DNA from: JAJPHF01 sp035293805
GTDB taxonomy: Bacteria > Chloroflexota > UBA6077 > JAJPHF01
Reading direction: 5' to 3'
DNA: 64,000 bases
NCBI GenBank assembly: GCA_035293805.1
Contig: DATGMD010000055.1
Coordinates: 62,001-126,000, forward strand
Position 1 is the stretch's first letter; each line of letters opens with the position of its first letter. A program made the translations under genes and the position numbers. The notes under the pieces are model-generated. The model saw nothing but the letters and a program-made list of their open reading frames with translations, ran no database searches and was not told the DNA's origin. This document shows, in pieces, positions 7,529 to 16,343 of the stretch.

Positions 7529-8911
7529 ATGAGCGACGTGTCAACCCGGCGGCCAATCCCGCGGCGGGGCGAGGAGGCGTCCGCGCCGGCACCCGCGGCG
7601 CGCGAGGACCCAGGTCGTAGACGCCACTGGGAATCGTGGCTGCTGCGGGCGCTCCTTGTCGCCCTGACGATCGGGCAGCTCGCGAGCGGCAACCGCGACG
7701 GCGCGACGGTGGCGGGGATGGGCGTCCTCGTCACGCTCATCCCCGTACTCATTACGCACTTTAGCGGCTGGCGCGTGCCGCGGGCGCTGGAGCTGACCTT
7801 CGTCTTCGGCATGTTCTTGCAGTACACCTCCGAGTCGCTCAAGCTCTTCGAGATCTTTACCTACTGGGACAAGCTGGTCCATCCCGCCGAGATCTTCCTG
7901 GCCACGGGCGTGGCGACCTTCCTGCTGCTCGGCTACCGCGAGTGCCACAGGCTCGACATTCCGGACGGGCTGGCGGCGTTTGGCGCCATGCTGTTTGGGA
8001 TGGCGCTGGGCGCGAGCTGGGAGCTGGTCGAGTTCGCATTCGATTGGTTCGGCAACGCGAACCTGCAAAAGTCGAACGCCGACACGATGACGGACATCCT
8101 GACCAACGACGCGGGCGCAGTCTTCGGCGCACTGTTCGCTTTCTGGCTGTTCCGGCACCACACCGACGCCCGGGCGCGCGAGGAGTGCGGTCGTATCGCC
8201 GACTGGCTGACGGGGCGCCTCGCCGAGCTGCTCGGGCGCCACGGTGTCCTGGTCGGCGTGCTGGTGGGCCTGGCCTTCGCGGCGATCATCTTCGCGGGCT
8301 GGTACATCGATCGCGGGCCGATCCCCAACCCGCCGGCCGGCATCGGCCACGCCGAGGAGTGGCCCTTCGCGGCGACCGACGCGCCGCCGAGCGACAGCCA
8401 GGTGCTGCTCGGCGAGTGGCAGCCGACGGATCAAGGCTACTGCCGTGTCTACAGCGAGCCGCCGCGCCCCGGCAGCGAGAAGATGGGGCTCGTGGCGCTG
8501 GAGCCCGACGCGAGCTTCGGCACGAATGGCGGGTTCCGCGTGAGCGGCCGCTACTACCTGCAGCGGCCGCCGCTCGGCGCCGGCACGGCGATGGACGCCG
8601 GGCTGGTTTTCGGCCTGCGCGACCCCGGCGACTTCTACGTGCTCGTGGCGAGCGCGATCCATGACACCGTAGCGCTCCACCGCTATCTGCACGGCCACAT
8701 CCGCTGGGTTCGGGAGGAGCACTACCTGACGCGCGGCGACGAGGCCCACGACTTGAGCGTGACAGTGCAGGGCGACCGGGTGGCCGCGAGCATCGACGGC
8801 AAGACGCTGTTCGACGAGCGCGGCATCGTGGACACCGCGGGCGGCATCGGCCTCTGGGCCCGCGTAACTACCCTCGGCTGCTTCAGCGACGTTCAGGTGA
8901 CGCCCGCCTGA
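7529..8911 (+). CDS. Membrane protein: YjdF/DUF2238-like region fused to a C-terminal LamG-like domain
   Basis: 460 aa. The N-terminal half is polytopic and contains YjdF/DUF2238-like signatures: YWDKLVHPAEIFLATG, GMALGASWELVEFAFDW and ADTMTDILTNDAGAVFGALF. One more membrane segment follows (VLVGLAFAAIIFAGWYI). After it comes a soluble region of about 170 aa ending in a beta-rich domain (AGLVFGLRDPGDFYVLVAS, VTVQGDRVAASIDGKTLF, GGIGLWARVTTLGCFSDV) resembling concanavalin A-like/DUF1080 carbohydrate-binding folds. GGGAGG precedes ATG 7529. The function is unknown; the layout suggests a membrane-anchored extracytoplasmic binding module. Confidence 0.75.
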   Translation: MSDVSTRRPIPRRGEEASAPAPAAREDPGRRRHWESWLLRALLVALTIGQLASGNRDGATVAGMGVLVTLIPVLITHFSGWRVPRALELTFVFGMFLQYTSESLKLFEIFTYWDKLVHPAEIFLATGVATFLLLGYRECHRLDIPDGLAAFGAMLFGMALGASWELVEFAFDWFGNANLQKSNADTMTDILTNDAGAVFGALFAFWLFRHHTDARAREECGRIADWLTGRLAELLGRHGVLVGVLVGLAFAAIIFAGWYIDRGPIPNPPAGIGHAEEWPFAATDAPPSDSQVLLGEWQPTDQGYCRVYSEPPRPGSEKMGLVALEPDASFGTNGGFRVSGRYYLQRPPLGAGTAMDAGLVFGLRDPGDFYVLVASAIHDTVALHRYLHGHIRWVREEHYLTRGDEAHDLSVTVQGDRVAASIDGKTLFDERGIVDTAGGIGLWARVTTLGCFSDVQVTPA

Positions 8912-9000
8912 CGCTCCGTCGCGCTCCCCCGCGTACTGGCGCCGCTGGCCTCGTCCGCGGTCAGAGTGTACAGTAGCCGGAGCACGCGAGAGGGGCAGGA

Positions 9001-10617
9001 ATGGCGGACTACCGTACCAACGCCGACCTGATTGCCGAGCGGCTGCACGCCGCCGGCGTGCGCCATGCCTTCGGCATCCCGAGCGGCCAGGTACTGGCGA
9101 TCATCGACGCGATGCGGCGGGTCGGCATCGAGTTTGTGCTGGTGAGCCACGAGGGGGCCGCCGGCTTCATGGCCGACGTGACCGGCCGGGTGAGCGGCGT
9201 GCCGGGCGTCGCCGTGGCAACCGTAGGGCCCGGGGCCACGAATTTGACCACCGGGATCGGCAACGCCTGGCTGGATCGGTCGCCGGCGCTCGCCATTACG
9301 GGCCAGGTGGCCACGGCGCAGCTGGGCCGCCGGGTGCAGATGCGCCTCGACCACCAGGCGTTGTATCGGCCGCTGACCAAGGCCAGCTTCCAGCTCGCGC
9401 CGGACAGCGTAGCCCCCATGATCGACGAGGCGCTCGCCCTCGCCGGGGCCGAGCCGCCCGGGCCGGTTCACCTGGACCTGCCCGAGGACGTGGCCGTGCT
9501 CCCCGCGCAGGTCGCGCGGTCAACGGGCGCGTGTTGGCCGCACGCCGCCGAGGCGCCGCCCGTCCGCGACGCCGACCTGGCGCGCGTGGGGGAGCTATTG
9601 GCGCGGGCGCGCCGGCCGGTGGCGGCGCTCGGCTTCAGCCTGTATCGCACCCGCGCGCGCGCCGCCCTGCGGCGCTTCCTGGAGGCGCACCACCTGCCCT
9701 TCGTCACGACGAACATGGCAAAGGGCGTGGTGCCCGAGGACCACCCGCTGTGGCTCGGCGTCGTCGGGCGGGTGCGCCGCAAGACCATCGAGGACTACCT
9801 GGCGCAGGCCGACCTCGTGGTCGGCATCGGCTACGATCCCGTAGAGATCAGCTACGAGGAGTGGCTGCCCCCAATACCGTTCGTCCACGTCGACGCCGAG
9901 CCGGCCGACGTCGACGGCTCGGTGCGACTGGAGCACCAGGCGCTCGGCGACCTCGACGACGCCGTCCGCCGCCTGGCCACGCTGCCGCCCACCCGCAACG
10001 AGTGGCGCGACGCCGACCTGGCCGCGTTCCGGGCGCACCTCGAGGCCAGTATCCGCGTGCCAGGCGAGGGGTTCCAGCCCTGGCAGGCGCTCGACGTGAT
10101 GCGCGAGCTGTTTCCGCGCGACGGCGTGCTCGCCTGCGACGTGGGCGCGCACACCCACCTGGTGGCGACCCAGTGGCGCGTCACGGAGCCGGAGACGCTG
10201 CTCGTCTCAAACGGTTGGTCGTCGATGGGCTACGCTATCCCGGCCGCGCTGGCCGCCAAGCTGGCTCGGCCCGAGCGCCCCGTGGCGGCGGTGATGGGCG
10301 ATGGCTGCTTCCTGATGATGGCCGGCGAGATGGCGACGGCCGCGCGGCTCAAGCTGCCCATTCCGTTCGTGGTGCTCAACGATAGCTGGCTCGCGCTGAT
10401 CAAGGTGAAGCAGGAGCGCAAGCACTACGCTTACAGCGGCGTGGAAGTGACGGAGGCGCCCCACCCGGCCGCGGAGTACTTTGGCGTGCCGGCCCGAGTC
10501 GCGCGGACCCCCGAGGAGTTCCGGGCGGCCTTCGCAGCCGCGCTGCGCGCCGACGGGCCGACTGTGGTCGAGGCGCTGGTGCGACCGGAGATCTACTCGA
10601 CGATCCTCTACGGCTAA
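9001..10617 (+). CDS. Thiamine diphosphate-dependent enzyme, acetolactate-synthase-like
   Basis: 538 aa with the three-domain pyruvate-oxidase-type layout. The PYR domain carries the activating Glu51 in SHEGAAGFMAD, followed by a central domain and the PP domain with the ThDP/Mg motif GDG (433-435) through Asn460 (LNDSW). The length and sequence are of the acetolactate synthase / benzoylformate decarboxylase superfamily, but substrate residues cannot be assigned and no small regulatory subunit is adjacent. A catabolic 2-oxoacid role is as likely as branched-chain synthesis. The flavin oxidoreductase downstream is separated by 120 bp. Confidence 0.85.
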   Translation: MADYRTNADLIAERLHAAGVRHAFGIPSGQVLAIIDAMRRVGIEFVLVSHEGAAGFMADVTGRVSGVPGVAVATVGPGATNLTTGIGNAWLDRSPALAITGQVATAQLGRRVQMRLDHQALYRPLTKASFQLAPDSVAPMIDEALALAGAEPPGPVHLDLPEDVAVLPAQVARSTGACWPHAAEAPPVRDADLARVGELLARARRPVAALGFSLYRTRARAALRRFLEAHHLPFVTTNMAKGVVPEDHPLWLGVVGRVRRKTIEDYLAQADLVVGIGYDPVEISYEEWLPPIPFVHVDAEPADVDGSVRLEHQALGDLDDAVRRLATLPPTRNEWRDADLAAFRAHLEASIRVPGEGFQPWQALDVMRELFPRDGVLACDVGAHTHLVATQWRVTEPETLLVSNGWSSMGYAIPAALAAKLARPERPVAAVMGDGCFLMMAGEMATAARLKLPIPFVVLNDSWLALIKVKQERKHYAYSGVEVTEAPHPAAEYFGVPARVARTPEEFRAAFAAALRADGPTVVEALVRPEIYSTILYG

Positions 10618-10737
10618 CGCGCGGGATGGGGTGCCTGGTGGCGCGCCCGGCGGACCCGCCGGCGGCTATGGGTGCCCGGCGCGGCACTAGTGCGGCCCGC
10701 GCGGCGGCGCTATCATTCGCCGCACGAGGTGAGAGAC

Positions 10738-11805
10738 GTGGAATACGGCATCTTCCAGCTCCCGACGTTTTATCCCGACCCGGCGGTCGACAGCGCCGCC
10801 TTCTACGGCGCGCTCGCGGAGCAGGCGCGCCACGCCGAGGCGCTGGGCTTCGGCAGCTACTGGATCGCGGAGCACCACTTCCACGGCTTCGGCGGCATGA
10901 TCCCCAGCCCGCAGATCGTCATCCCCGCGCTGGCCGTGCAGACGCGCCGCCTGCGCTTCGGTACGGGCGTGGCGCTGCTGCCGTTCCACAACCCGCTGCG
11001 CCTCGCCGAGGACTATGCCACCGTGGACGTGCTGACCGGCGGCCGCTTCGACTTCGGCGTGGGGCTGGGCTTCCAGAAGCTCGAAGCCGACAACCTGGGC
11101 GCGCCGCTCGACCGGGCGCGCGAGCGCTTCTACGAACACCTCGACATCATCCTCCGGGCGTGGACCAGCGAGCGGCTGACTTACCACAGCGCCGACTACG
11201 ACTACGACCAGCTCTACGTGCTGCCCAAGCCGGTGCAACAGCCGCACCCGCCCGTCTGGCTCGCCGCCACCGCCACGCCCGAAAGCTTCCGCTGGGCCGG
11301 CGAGCGCGGCTATGGCATGATGACGATCGGTTTCCTGCACGACATCGAGGGCCTGAAGGAGCGGATCGACCTCTACCGCGAGGCTTATCGCGCCGCCGGC
11401 CACCCGCCGGCGGGCGAGCGCGTGCTGGGTACGTACCACACGTACGCGGGTGTCAGCGCGGCGGAGGCGCGCGCCGTGGGCCGGCGCGGGCTGGAGTACT
11501 ACCAGGGCTCGGCGAAGCAGGCCCGCGAGCTAGCGGGGGTCCACGGGAACTACGCGGCCTTCAAGGCGCACGAGCCGGTCATCGAGCGCACGCGCGAGAT
11601 GCCGTTCGAGGAGATGCAGGCGCGGGGACGGGTGATCGTCGGGGACCCGGCCGCCTGTCGCGAGACCATCGCCCGCCTGCGCGAAGAGCTAGGACTGACG
11701 CACCTGCTCTTTCTGTTCGCGCTCGGCGGCCTGGCCAACGACGAGGTACTGCGCTCGATGGACCGCTTTACCGACCAGGTCCTCGGCGCCCTCCCTGTCA
11801 GCTAG
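10738..11805 (+). CDS. LLM-class flavin-dependent oxidoreductase
   Basis: 355 aa with the bacterial luciferase-like TIM barrel. Visible family segments are LPTFYP, GFGSYWIAEHHFHGFG, TRRLRFGTGVALLPFHNPLRLAEDYATVD, GRFDFGVGLGFQKLE and PVWLAATATPESFRWAGERG. These proteins use FMN or F420. GTG 10738 is preferred because GAGGTGAG precedes it and the residues just after it match the family start (YGIFQLPTFYP). An upstream start would add noncoding-looking residues. The substrate is unknown. Confidence 0.88.
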   Translation: MEYGIFQLPTFYPDPAVDSAAFYGALAEQARHAEALGFGSYWIAEHHFHGFGGMIPSPQIVIPALAVQTRRLRFGTGVALLPFHNPLRLAEDYATVDVLTGGRFDFGVGLGFQKLEADNLGAPLDRARERFYEHLDIILRAWTSERLTYHSADYDYDQLYVLPKPVQQPHPPVWLAATATPESFRWAGERGYGMMTIGFLHDIEGLKERIDLYREAYRAAGHPPAGERVLGTYHTYAGVSAAEARAVGRRGLEYYQGSAKQARELAGVHGNYAAFKAHEPVIERTREMPFEEMQARGRVIVGDPAACRETIARLREELGLTHLLFLFALGGLANDEVLRSMDRFTDQVLGALPVS

Positions 11806-11814
11806 ACATCCGGC

Positions 11815-11863
11815 CCGGGCTGGCATGTATGTTTGACCTGGTCAAACATACATGCCAGCCCGG
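11815..11863. terminator. Perfect 49-bp palindrome between convergent genes
   Basis: Two perfect 24-nt arms flank a single T. One arm reads CCGGGCTGGCATGTATGT then TTGACC. It begins 9 bp after the oxidoreductase stop and ends 5 bp before the convergent cupin gene, so it could act as a bidirectional terminator. The AT-rich core is unlike the surrounding sequence. Confidence 0.6.
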
Positions 11864-11867
11864 TGAC

Positions 11868-12416
11868 TCAGCCTTGTTTCCCTCCCGCTTCCAGATGGGC
11901 GCCCCGACGCGCAAATAGCTCGGGGTCCGTGTAGCCCATCAGATCCGGGCGGGCCGTGCCTAGCATCACCTGGAAGTAGACCGGCTCCAGGCTCTCGTTG
12001 ACATAGCCGTGAATCACCCCGGGCGGGCAGGCGATGCACTCCCAGGGCCCCAGCTTCACGTCGATCCGCCGGCCGCTCTCGTCCTGCACGAATGCCGTCA
12101 GGTAGCCCTGCAGCACGAAGAAGATCTCCTCGACTTCGTGAGTGTGCGGAGCGTTGCCCTGGCCGGGCGGCACGTACATGATGCTCAGCGTGAAGGCCCG
12201 GGGCGGGATCACGCTCGCATCGCCGTGCTTGCCGGAGCCGCCCGCGCCAATGAAGCGGTGCTGCGCGCGGCGATAGCCCTCGATCTTCGCGTCCTCGAAC
12301 GCCTGCCAGTCGGCGGTGCGGTCGCGGAAGCGCGCCGTGAAGCGCTCGGCGATCTCGTCCAGGCTGAGCTTGGCAATCTCCGGCGGCATCGGATGCGGAT
12401 GCACCGTCTGCGTCAT
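11868..12416 (-). CDS. Cupin-domain protein
   Basis: 182 aa with a conserved-barrel cupin. Metal-binding motif 1 is seen as PPGQGNAPHTHEVEEIFFVL (two His and a Glu) and motif 2 near CPPGVIHGYVN (His). An N-terminal helical extension of about 50 residues precedes the barrel. Single-domain cupins act as dioxygenases, isomerases or sensors, and nothing here picks one. It converges on the flavin oxidoreductase, with the 49-bp palindrome between. Confidence 0.82.
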   Translation of the reverse strand: MTQTVHPHPMPPEIAKLSLDEIAERFTARFRDRTADWQAFEDAKIEGYRRAQHRFIGAGGSGKHGDASVIPPRAFTLSIMYVPPGQGNAPHTHEVEEIFFVLQGYLTAFVQDESGRRIDVKLGPWECIACPPGVIHGYVNESLEPVYFQVMLGTARPDLMGYTDPELFARRGAHLEAGGKQG

Positions 12417-12559
12417 CGTGGGTTCTCCTCGTCCAACGTCCGGCGCCCGCGCCTCGCGCCCGGCACTTTACCCTAGCGCCCGCAGGGCACCGGGCGCAAG
12501 CCAGGGCCTGGACGGGGCGCGGCTCGGCTGCGGGGGCTGCTCGCGCTGCCCCGGGGTAG

Positions 12560-13162
12560 TCAGACCGCGCGCTGCTGGACCAGGGCGATGCTGGGGATGA
12601 CGAGGCTTACGTAGGCGCGGCAGGCGGTGCAGCGGTGGGTGGGGACCGTACGCCCGGGACCGCGCTCGTCCGGGCCGTGCTCGACCGGACAGAGACTGCT
12701 CGGCTCGTCACAGACGGGGCAGGTGATCGGCTGCTTGCGCGCGGCCAGCACGCGCTCGGCGTGCCGCGCCAGCCGGTTGCGGTCGTAGGCGAAGCGCGCG
12801 CCATCATCGGCCAGCCCGACGATCTCCTCAGGGCCTACGGTGAGGGTGCAGCGGCCGGCGCGGGCACGGTCCAGGGCAGCGCCCACCAGGCGCAGCTCGT
12901 GACTGAGCTGTCGGGGGCGCCGATCGGGCGCCGGCCGAGCGCCGCGCGCGCGCCGCTGGCGCTCCGCCTCGGCGGCCAGCGCGTCGCGCGTCCAGGCACG
13001 CGGCACGCGCGCGGCGCTGGCTCGGATGCGGGCGCGCGCGGCGGTGAGGTCGATCACCGCGATGTCGCTGCCGGCCGTATCCAGCACGTTGCCCAGCGTG
13101 CGCAAGGTTTCCTCGAAAGTGAGGACCGATGCCGGGATTGGCGGGGGGCTCAACGTCTGCAC
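12560..13162 (-). CDS. Unknown protein with a C-terminal zinc-ribbon-like CxxC pair
   Basis: 200 aa. The N-terminal two thirds is mostly helical and Arg/Ala-rich. The C-terminus has CPVC, then CP and CTAC (CxxC...CxxC), suggesting a zinc ribbon. GTG 13162 is chosen because GGGAGG precedes it; the frame is open upstream to 13252. No family is recognised. Confidence 0.55.
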   Translation of the reverse strand: MQTLSPPPIPASVLTFEETLRTLGNVLDTAGSDIAVIDLTAARARIRASAARVPRAWTRDALAAEAERQRRARGARPAPDRRPRQLSHELRLVGAALDRARAGRCTLTVGPEEIVGLADDGARFAYDRNRLARHAERVLAARKQPITCPVCDEPSSLCPVEHGPDERGPGRTVPTHRCTACRAYVSLVIPSIALVQQRAV

Positions 13163-13423
13163 CGTATGTCCCTCCCGGGGCTGGCTTGGGCGGCTGGCCG
13201 GAGCAACCCGCGCGACCGAGCGACCGCTCTGGTTGCATTGTCGGCCGGCCATCCGCGAGTGTCAATGCCGACGCGACATCCCAATTCGGATGGCCCGGTC
13301 CGGCCGCCACGTGCTGCTCACAGAACCTCCACAAGACATCCACGCTTCCAACGGCGAAAAATCTAGGGGGAACGGATACGCGGACCTAGGATTGAACTGC
13401 CCAGGCATTCTGGAGTCAACGGC

Positions 13424-13720
13424 ATGGCGAGGTGTGGCATGGAACGGCTAGGAATCCGGGGCCTGCTAGTCGGCGGGGCGCTGCTCGGCGGCCTGCTCGT
13501 GAGCGGGGGGCAGGCGGCCCTGGCGCAATCGGACTGGTGCTTGAGCAGCCCCGGCTACATGAATGGCTGCGAGGAGAACTACTTCAACATGAGCCATGAC
13601 CCAGCACCCGGCACGGTGATCGTGACGGATCAGTCGCAGCAGCCCTCGCGCCTGGCCAGCACGCCCGACGTGTCGCAGGCGGGTCCCCAGGAGGACGAGC
13701 AGCCCGGCGGCCAGGAGTAA
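13424..13720 (+). CDS. Small secreted protein of unknown function
   Basis: 98 aa with a clear signal peptide: basic N-terminus, a hydrophobic core GLLVGGALLGGLLVSGG, and a likely cleavage near ALAQ-S. The mature part is about 60 aa, hydrophilic, with two Cys (WCLSSPGYMNGCEE) that could form a disulfide, and a Gln/Pro/Glu-rich tail. ATG 13424 (GGAG upstream) and ATG 13439 (GAGG upstream) are both possible. Confidence 0.6.
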   Translation: MARCGMERLGIRGLLVGGALLGGLLVSGGQAALAQSDWCLSSPGYMNGCEENYFNMSHDPAPGTVIVTDQSQQPSRLASTPDVSQAGPQEDEQPGGQE

Positions 13721-13806
13721 GCGCGCCCCACCCAGCGACCGCGCTGATCGGCGTATTGGGCACGCGGTCGCGCTCTATCCTCACGGCGCCGTCAGTCCGA
13801 CAGCAG

Positions 13807-13856
13807 TCGTTGTCGGCGCGCGCGGCCTCGCAATTCGCCGCGCGCGCCGACAACGA
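13807..13856. terminator. 20-bp perfect stem hairpin
   Basis: Arms 13807-13826 and 13837-13856 (TCGTTGTCGGCGCGCGCGGC and its complement) enclose a 10-nt loop. It lies 86 bp after the small secreted gene and before the S41 protease gene. There is no T-tract. Confidence 0.5.
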
Positions 13857-13985
13857 CGAGCCTCCCCTGACAGGTGGCCCCGAAATTCGCGTCGCCCGAC
13901 GCGATCGGCTGGAATAATAGGCAATAGATGCGCGTAACGCCGGGCCGTGCAGCTTGGGACGGCCCCGCGATGTGGGAGAGTTGTC

Positions 13986-15428
13986 ATGCTCAGGACCATC
14001 CCGCGGTTACGGCCCCTCTCGTTGCTGCTAGCCCTGCTGCTCCTGACGAGTCTTCAAGGCACCATTCCCGGCAGCGCGCGTGCGCAGGGCGGCGCCGCGC
14101 CGTCCACGCCGCTGGCTGGCGCGGGCGATCCCAATTCGGCCAGCGCGGCCCTTCAGCCGATGCAGGAAGCCTATGGCCTACTACTCCAGCGTTACGCGGT
14201 GCCGCTCGACCCCGCGCAGCTCGTCGACGCCGCGCAGACGGCCATGGACGACGCGCTGAGTGACGCGGGCATTGCCGCTCCGCCTCCCGGCTTAGGAGTT
14301 CTCGGCGACGACCCCGCGCAAGAATGGATGGCGCTGCGGCAGCGGTTCCAGGCGTTGGTCGCTCAGTACGGCGATCGCGTCTCCCCGCAGACGCTCGCCT
14401 ACGCCGCCATTGGCGGTATGGCGGACAGCGTGGACGACGCGCATACCCACTTCATTACCCCGGACGCCTACCGTGACGAACAGCAGTGGGAGCAGGGCGA
14501 GGTCCGCTACGGGGGCATCGGCGCACGGCTGGAGAGCACCGAGCCGATGATCGTCGAGGTCTTCCCTAATAGCCCAGCGGAGCAGGCCGGCCTGGGACCC
14601 GGCGACCTCATCCAGAGCGTGGACGGGCAATCGACCAGCGGCTGGAAGGTCGACGAGGTCGTCGATCACATTCGCGGCCCGGAGGGCACGCCGGTCGTAA
14701 TCGGGGTGCAGCGGGTTGGAAGCACGCAGACCGAAGAGCTGTCGCTGGTGCGGGCCCAGGTGTCGGCTCCGTTCGTCGAGTCGCGCCGGTTGGCCGGGGA
14801 CATTGGCTACGTGGCGCTCCGCGGCTTCCCGGAGCCGTCAGTCGTCGGCAAGGTCGAGGACGCTATCCTACAGCTTCAGCAGCAGGGCGTACACGGCATC
14901 ATCCTGGACCTACGAGGCAACGGCGGCGGCCGGCTCGACGTGGGGACTCGGCTGCTGGGTGATTTCGTGCCCGCCGGGCCGATCTATCAGACGGTCGATC
15001 GCCAGGGGCACACCGAGACCGGCACGGTGACGGACGCGCATCAGCTGCTCACCGTACCGCTCGCCGTCCTCATCGACGACGGTACCGCGTCGATGGGCGA
15101 GATCTTCGCGGCAGCGATCCAGGAGCACCACGTGGGCACCCTGATTGGTACGACTACGGCCGGAGCGGTCGCGGCGAGCGTGTTCGCGCCCCTGTCCGAT
15201 GGCTCGGCGCTGCAGCTCAGTATCGAGCGGGTCTACTCTGGGGATGGGGCGCTCCTCGACAAGGTAGGCGTACACCCTGACCAAGACGTCCCCGCCGACC
15301 TGACCGCCCTGCGCGCGGGCCACGACGTGCAACTTGATCGGGCCGTCGCCTACCTGCAGAGTCAGGCGGCCGGCGCCGGCGCGCCGTCGTCGGGGCTAGT
15401 GCAGCCGTCCCTGGATCGCGCGGCTTAA
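13986..15428 (+). CDS. S41-family C-terminal processing peptidase (secreted)
   Basis: 480 aa. A signal peptide (MLRTIPRLRPLSLLLALLLL, cleavage near ARA) is followed by a PDZ domain (VEVFPNSPAEQAGLGPGDLI) and the S41 core (GIILDLRGNGGG; DDGTASMGEIFAAAIQ). The Ser of TASMGE aligns with the catalytic Ser of Tsp/CtpA. The Lys normally in a GEPTFGKG-type motif is not seen; the segment reads GTTTAGAV. It is therefore either a non-canonical or an inactive member. ATG 13986 is chosen for its signal peptide and GGGAGAG site. Confidence 0.88.
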   Translation: MLRTIPRLRPLSLLLALLLLTSLQGTIPGSARAQGGAAPSTPLAGAGDPNSASAALQPMQEAYGLLLQRYAVPLDPAQLVDAAQTAMDDALSDAGIAAPPPGLGVLGDDPAQEWMALRQRFQALVAQYGDRVSPQTLAYAAIGGMADSVDDAHTHFITPDAYRDEQQWEQGEVRYGGIGARLESTEPMIVEVFPNSPAEQAGLGPGDLIQSVDGQSTSGWKVDEVVDHIRGPEGTPVVIGVQRVGSTQTEELSLVRAQVSAPFVESRRLAGDIGYVALRGFPEPSVVGKVEDAILQLQQQGVHGIILDLRGNGGGRLDVGTRLLGDFVPAGPIYQTVDRQGHTETGTVTDAHQLLTVPLAVLIDDGTASMGEIFAAAIQEHHVGTLIGTTTAGAVAASVFAPLSDGSALQLSIERVYSGDGALLDKVGVHPDQDVPADLTALRAGHDVQLDRAVAYLQSQAAGAGAPSSGLVQPSLDRAA

Positions 15429-15481
15429 GCGCGCCTGATCGCTGCCCGATACCAGGCGGTCGCCATCAGCAGCACCGCCGC

Positions 15482-15591
15482 GCTTGACGGGCGAGGGCCA
15501 TCCGTCCGGCCGGCTCGGCAAGGTCCAGCGGTAGGATGAACGTCATGGCCAGGGTCGAGCCCGGGGCGAGGACGGCGATCTGGCGCAGCGT
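15482..15591 (-). pseudogene. Remnant of a TIGR00027-type SAM-dependent methyltransferase
   Basis: In one minus-strand frame the segment reads TLRQIAVLAPGSTLAMTFIL then PLDLAEPAGRMALA, which resembles the C-terminal half of that methyltransferase family. It is flanked by stops and frame changes, so only a fragment survives. The assignment is from memory of the motif. Confidence 0.35.
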
Positions 15592-15769
15592 GGCCGCGCG
15601 TGAGGCACTTGCTGACGCCGTGACTAGCCGGCGCCACGACTAGGTCCTCGCTGAAGCGGGCACGGGCCACGATGGATGCTCGGGAGCGCCTGTGGCTTCT
15701 GAGTCCATGTCCGAACGGTGGTGCCAGCCGCCATCTGGGGCAGCCAGCCACGCCCGTCTTATGCACACA

Positions 15770-15806
15770 CAAAGACCGCCAGGAGGCCGTATGGCCTCCT
15801 GGCGGT
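15770..15806 (-). terminator. Intrinsic terminator of tRNA-Pro
   Basis: A perfect 14-bp stem (ACCGCCAGGAGGCC / GGCCTCCTGGCGGT, loop GTAT). On the minus strand it is followed by TCTTTGTGTGTG. It lies 34 nt beyond the tRNA 3' end. Confidence 0.75.
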
Positions 15807-15839
15807 TCTCAGCACCCCTTAGAGGGACTGGCTACTGCC

Positions 15840-15916
<77 letters not shown>

Positions 15917-15926
15917 AAATCCCCAG

Positions 15927-15956
15927 ATTGTACCCGTGCGCGCGCGCCGTTGTCAA
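15927..15956 (-). promoter_or_regulatory. Promoter of tRNA-Pro
   Basis: On the minus strand TTGACA (15951-15956) is separated by 18 bp from TACAAT (15927-15932), 10 bp before the tRNA 5' end. Consensus quality and position fit a stable-RNA promoter. Confidence 0.75.
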
Positions 15957-16343
15957 TATACATGCTATTTGAAGTATGCTGTAGTGGCACGGCTGCGCTT
16001 GACCGCGGGCGGCGTGGGGTGTTATTTCGTTCTCGGCTTCGATCAAGGCCAAACGCTCGCGCTCGCCCAGGGCGACACCGCGTAGCAGGTCAACTTCATC
16101 CACGAGCTGGTCCACGACGCCCGCCACGCGGCCGGCTTTCCCTGCCACTAATATTAGCCCGTCTGACAGCTGCCGCCTGCGCTCCGCGCCAGCGCCCGCA
16201 GGGGGAGACTTGGTGAACCCGGCCACAGTTCGCGCTCGGTTTCCCGGTCGACCAGTCCGAGGCGGACATCTCTGGCGGCCGCCGCGATGGTAACATGATC
16301 TTCGAGACGTGGCCGGGCCGCGCCCGCGGGGCAGACGACAATC
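15957..16343. other. Intergenic stretch without a convincing gene
   Basis: 387 bp between the tRNA promoter and sufU. A minus-strand frame near 16010-16170 reads somewhat protein-like (VVDQLVDEVDLLRGVALGE) but has no supported start or family and may be a remnant. Nothing else is seen. Confidence 0.4.
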
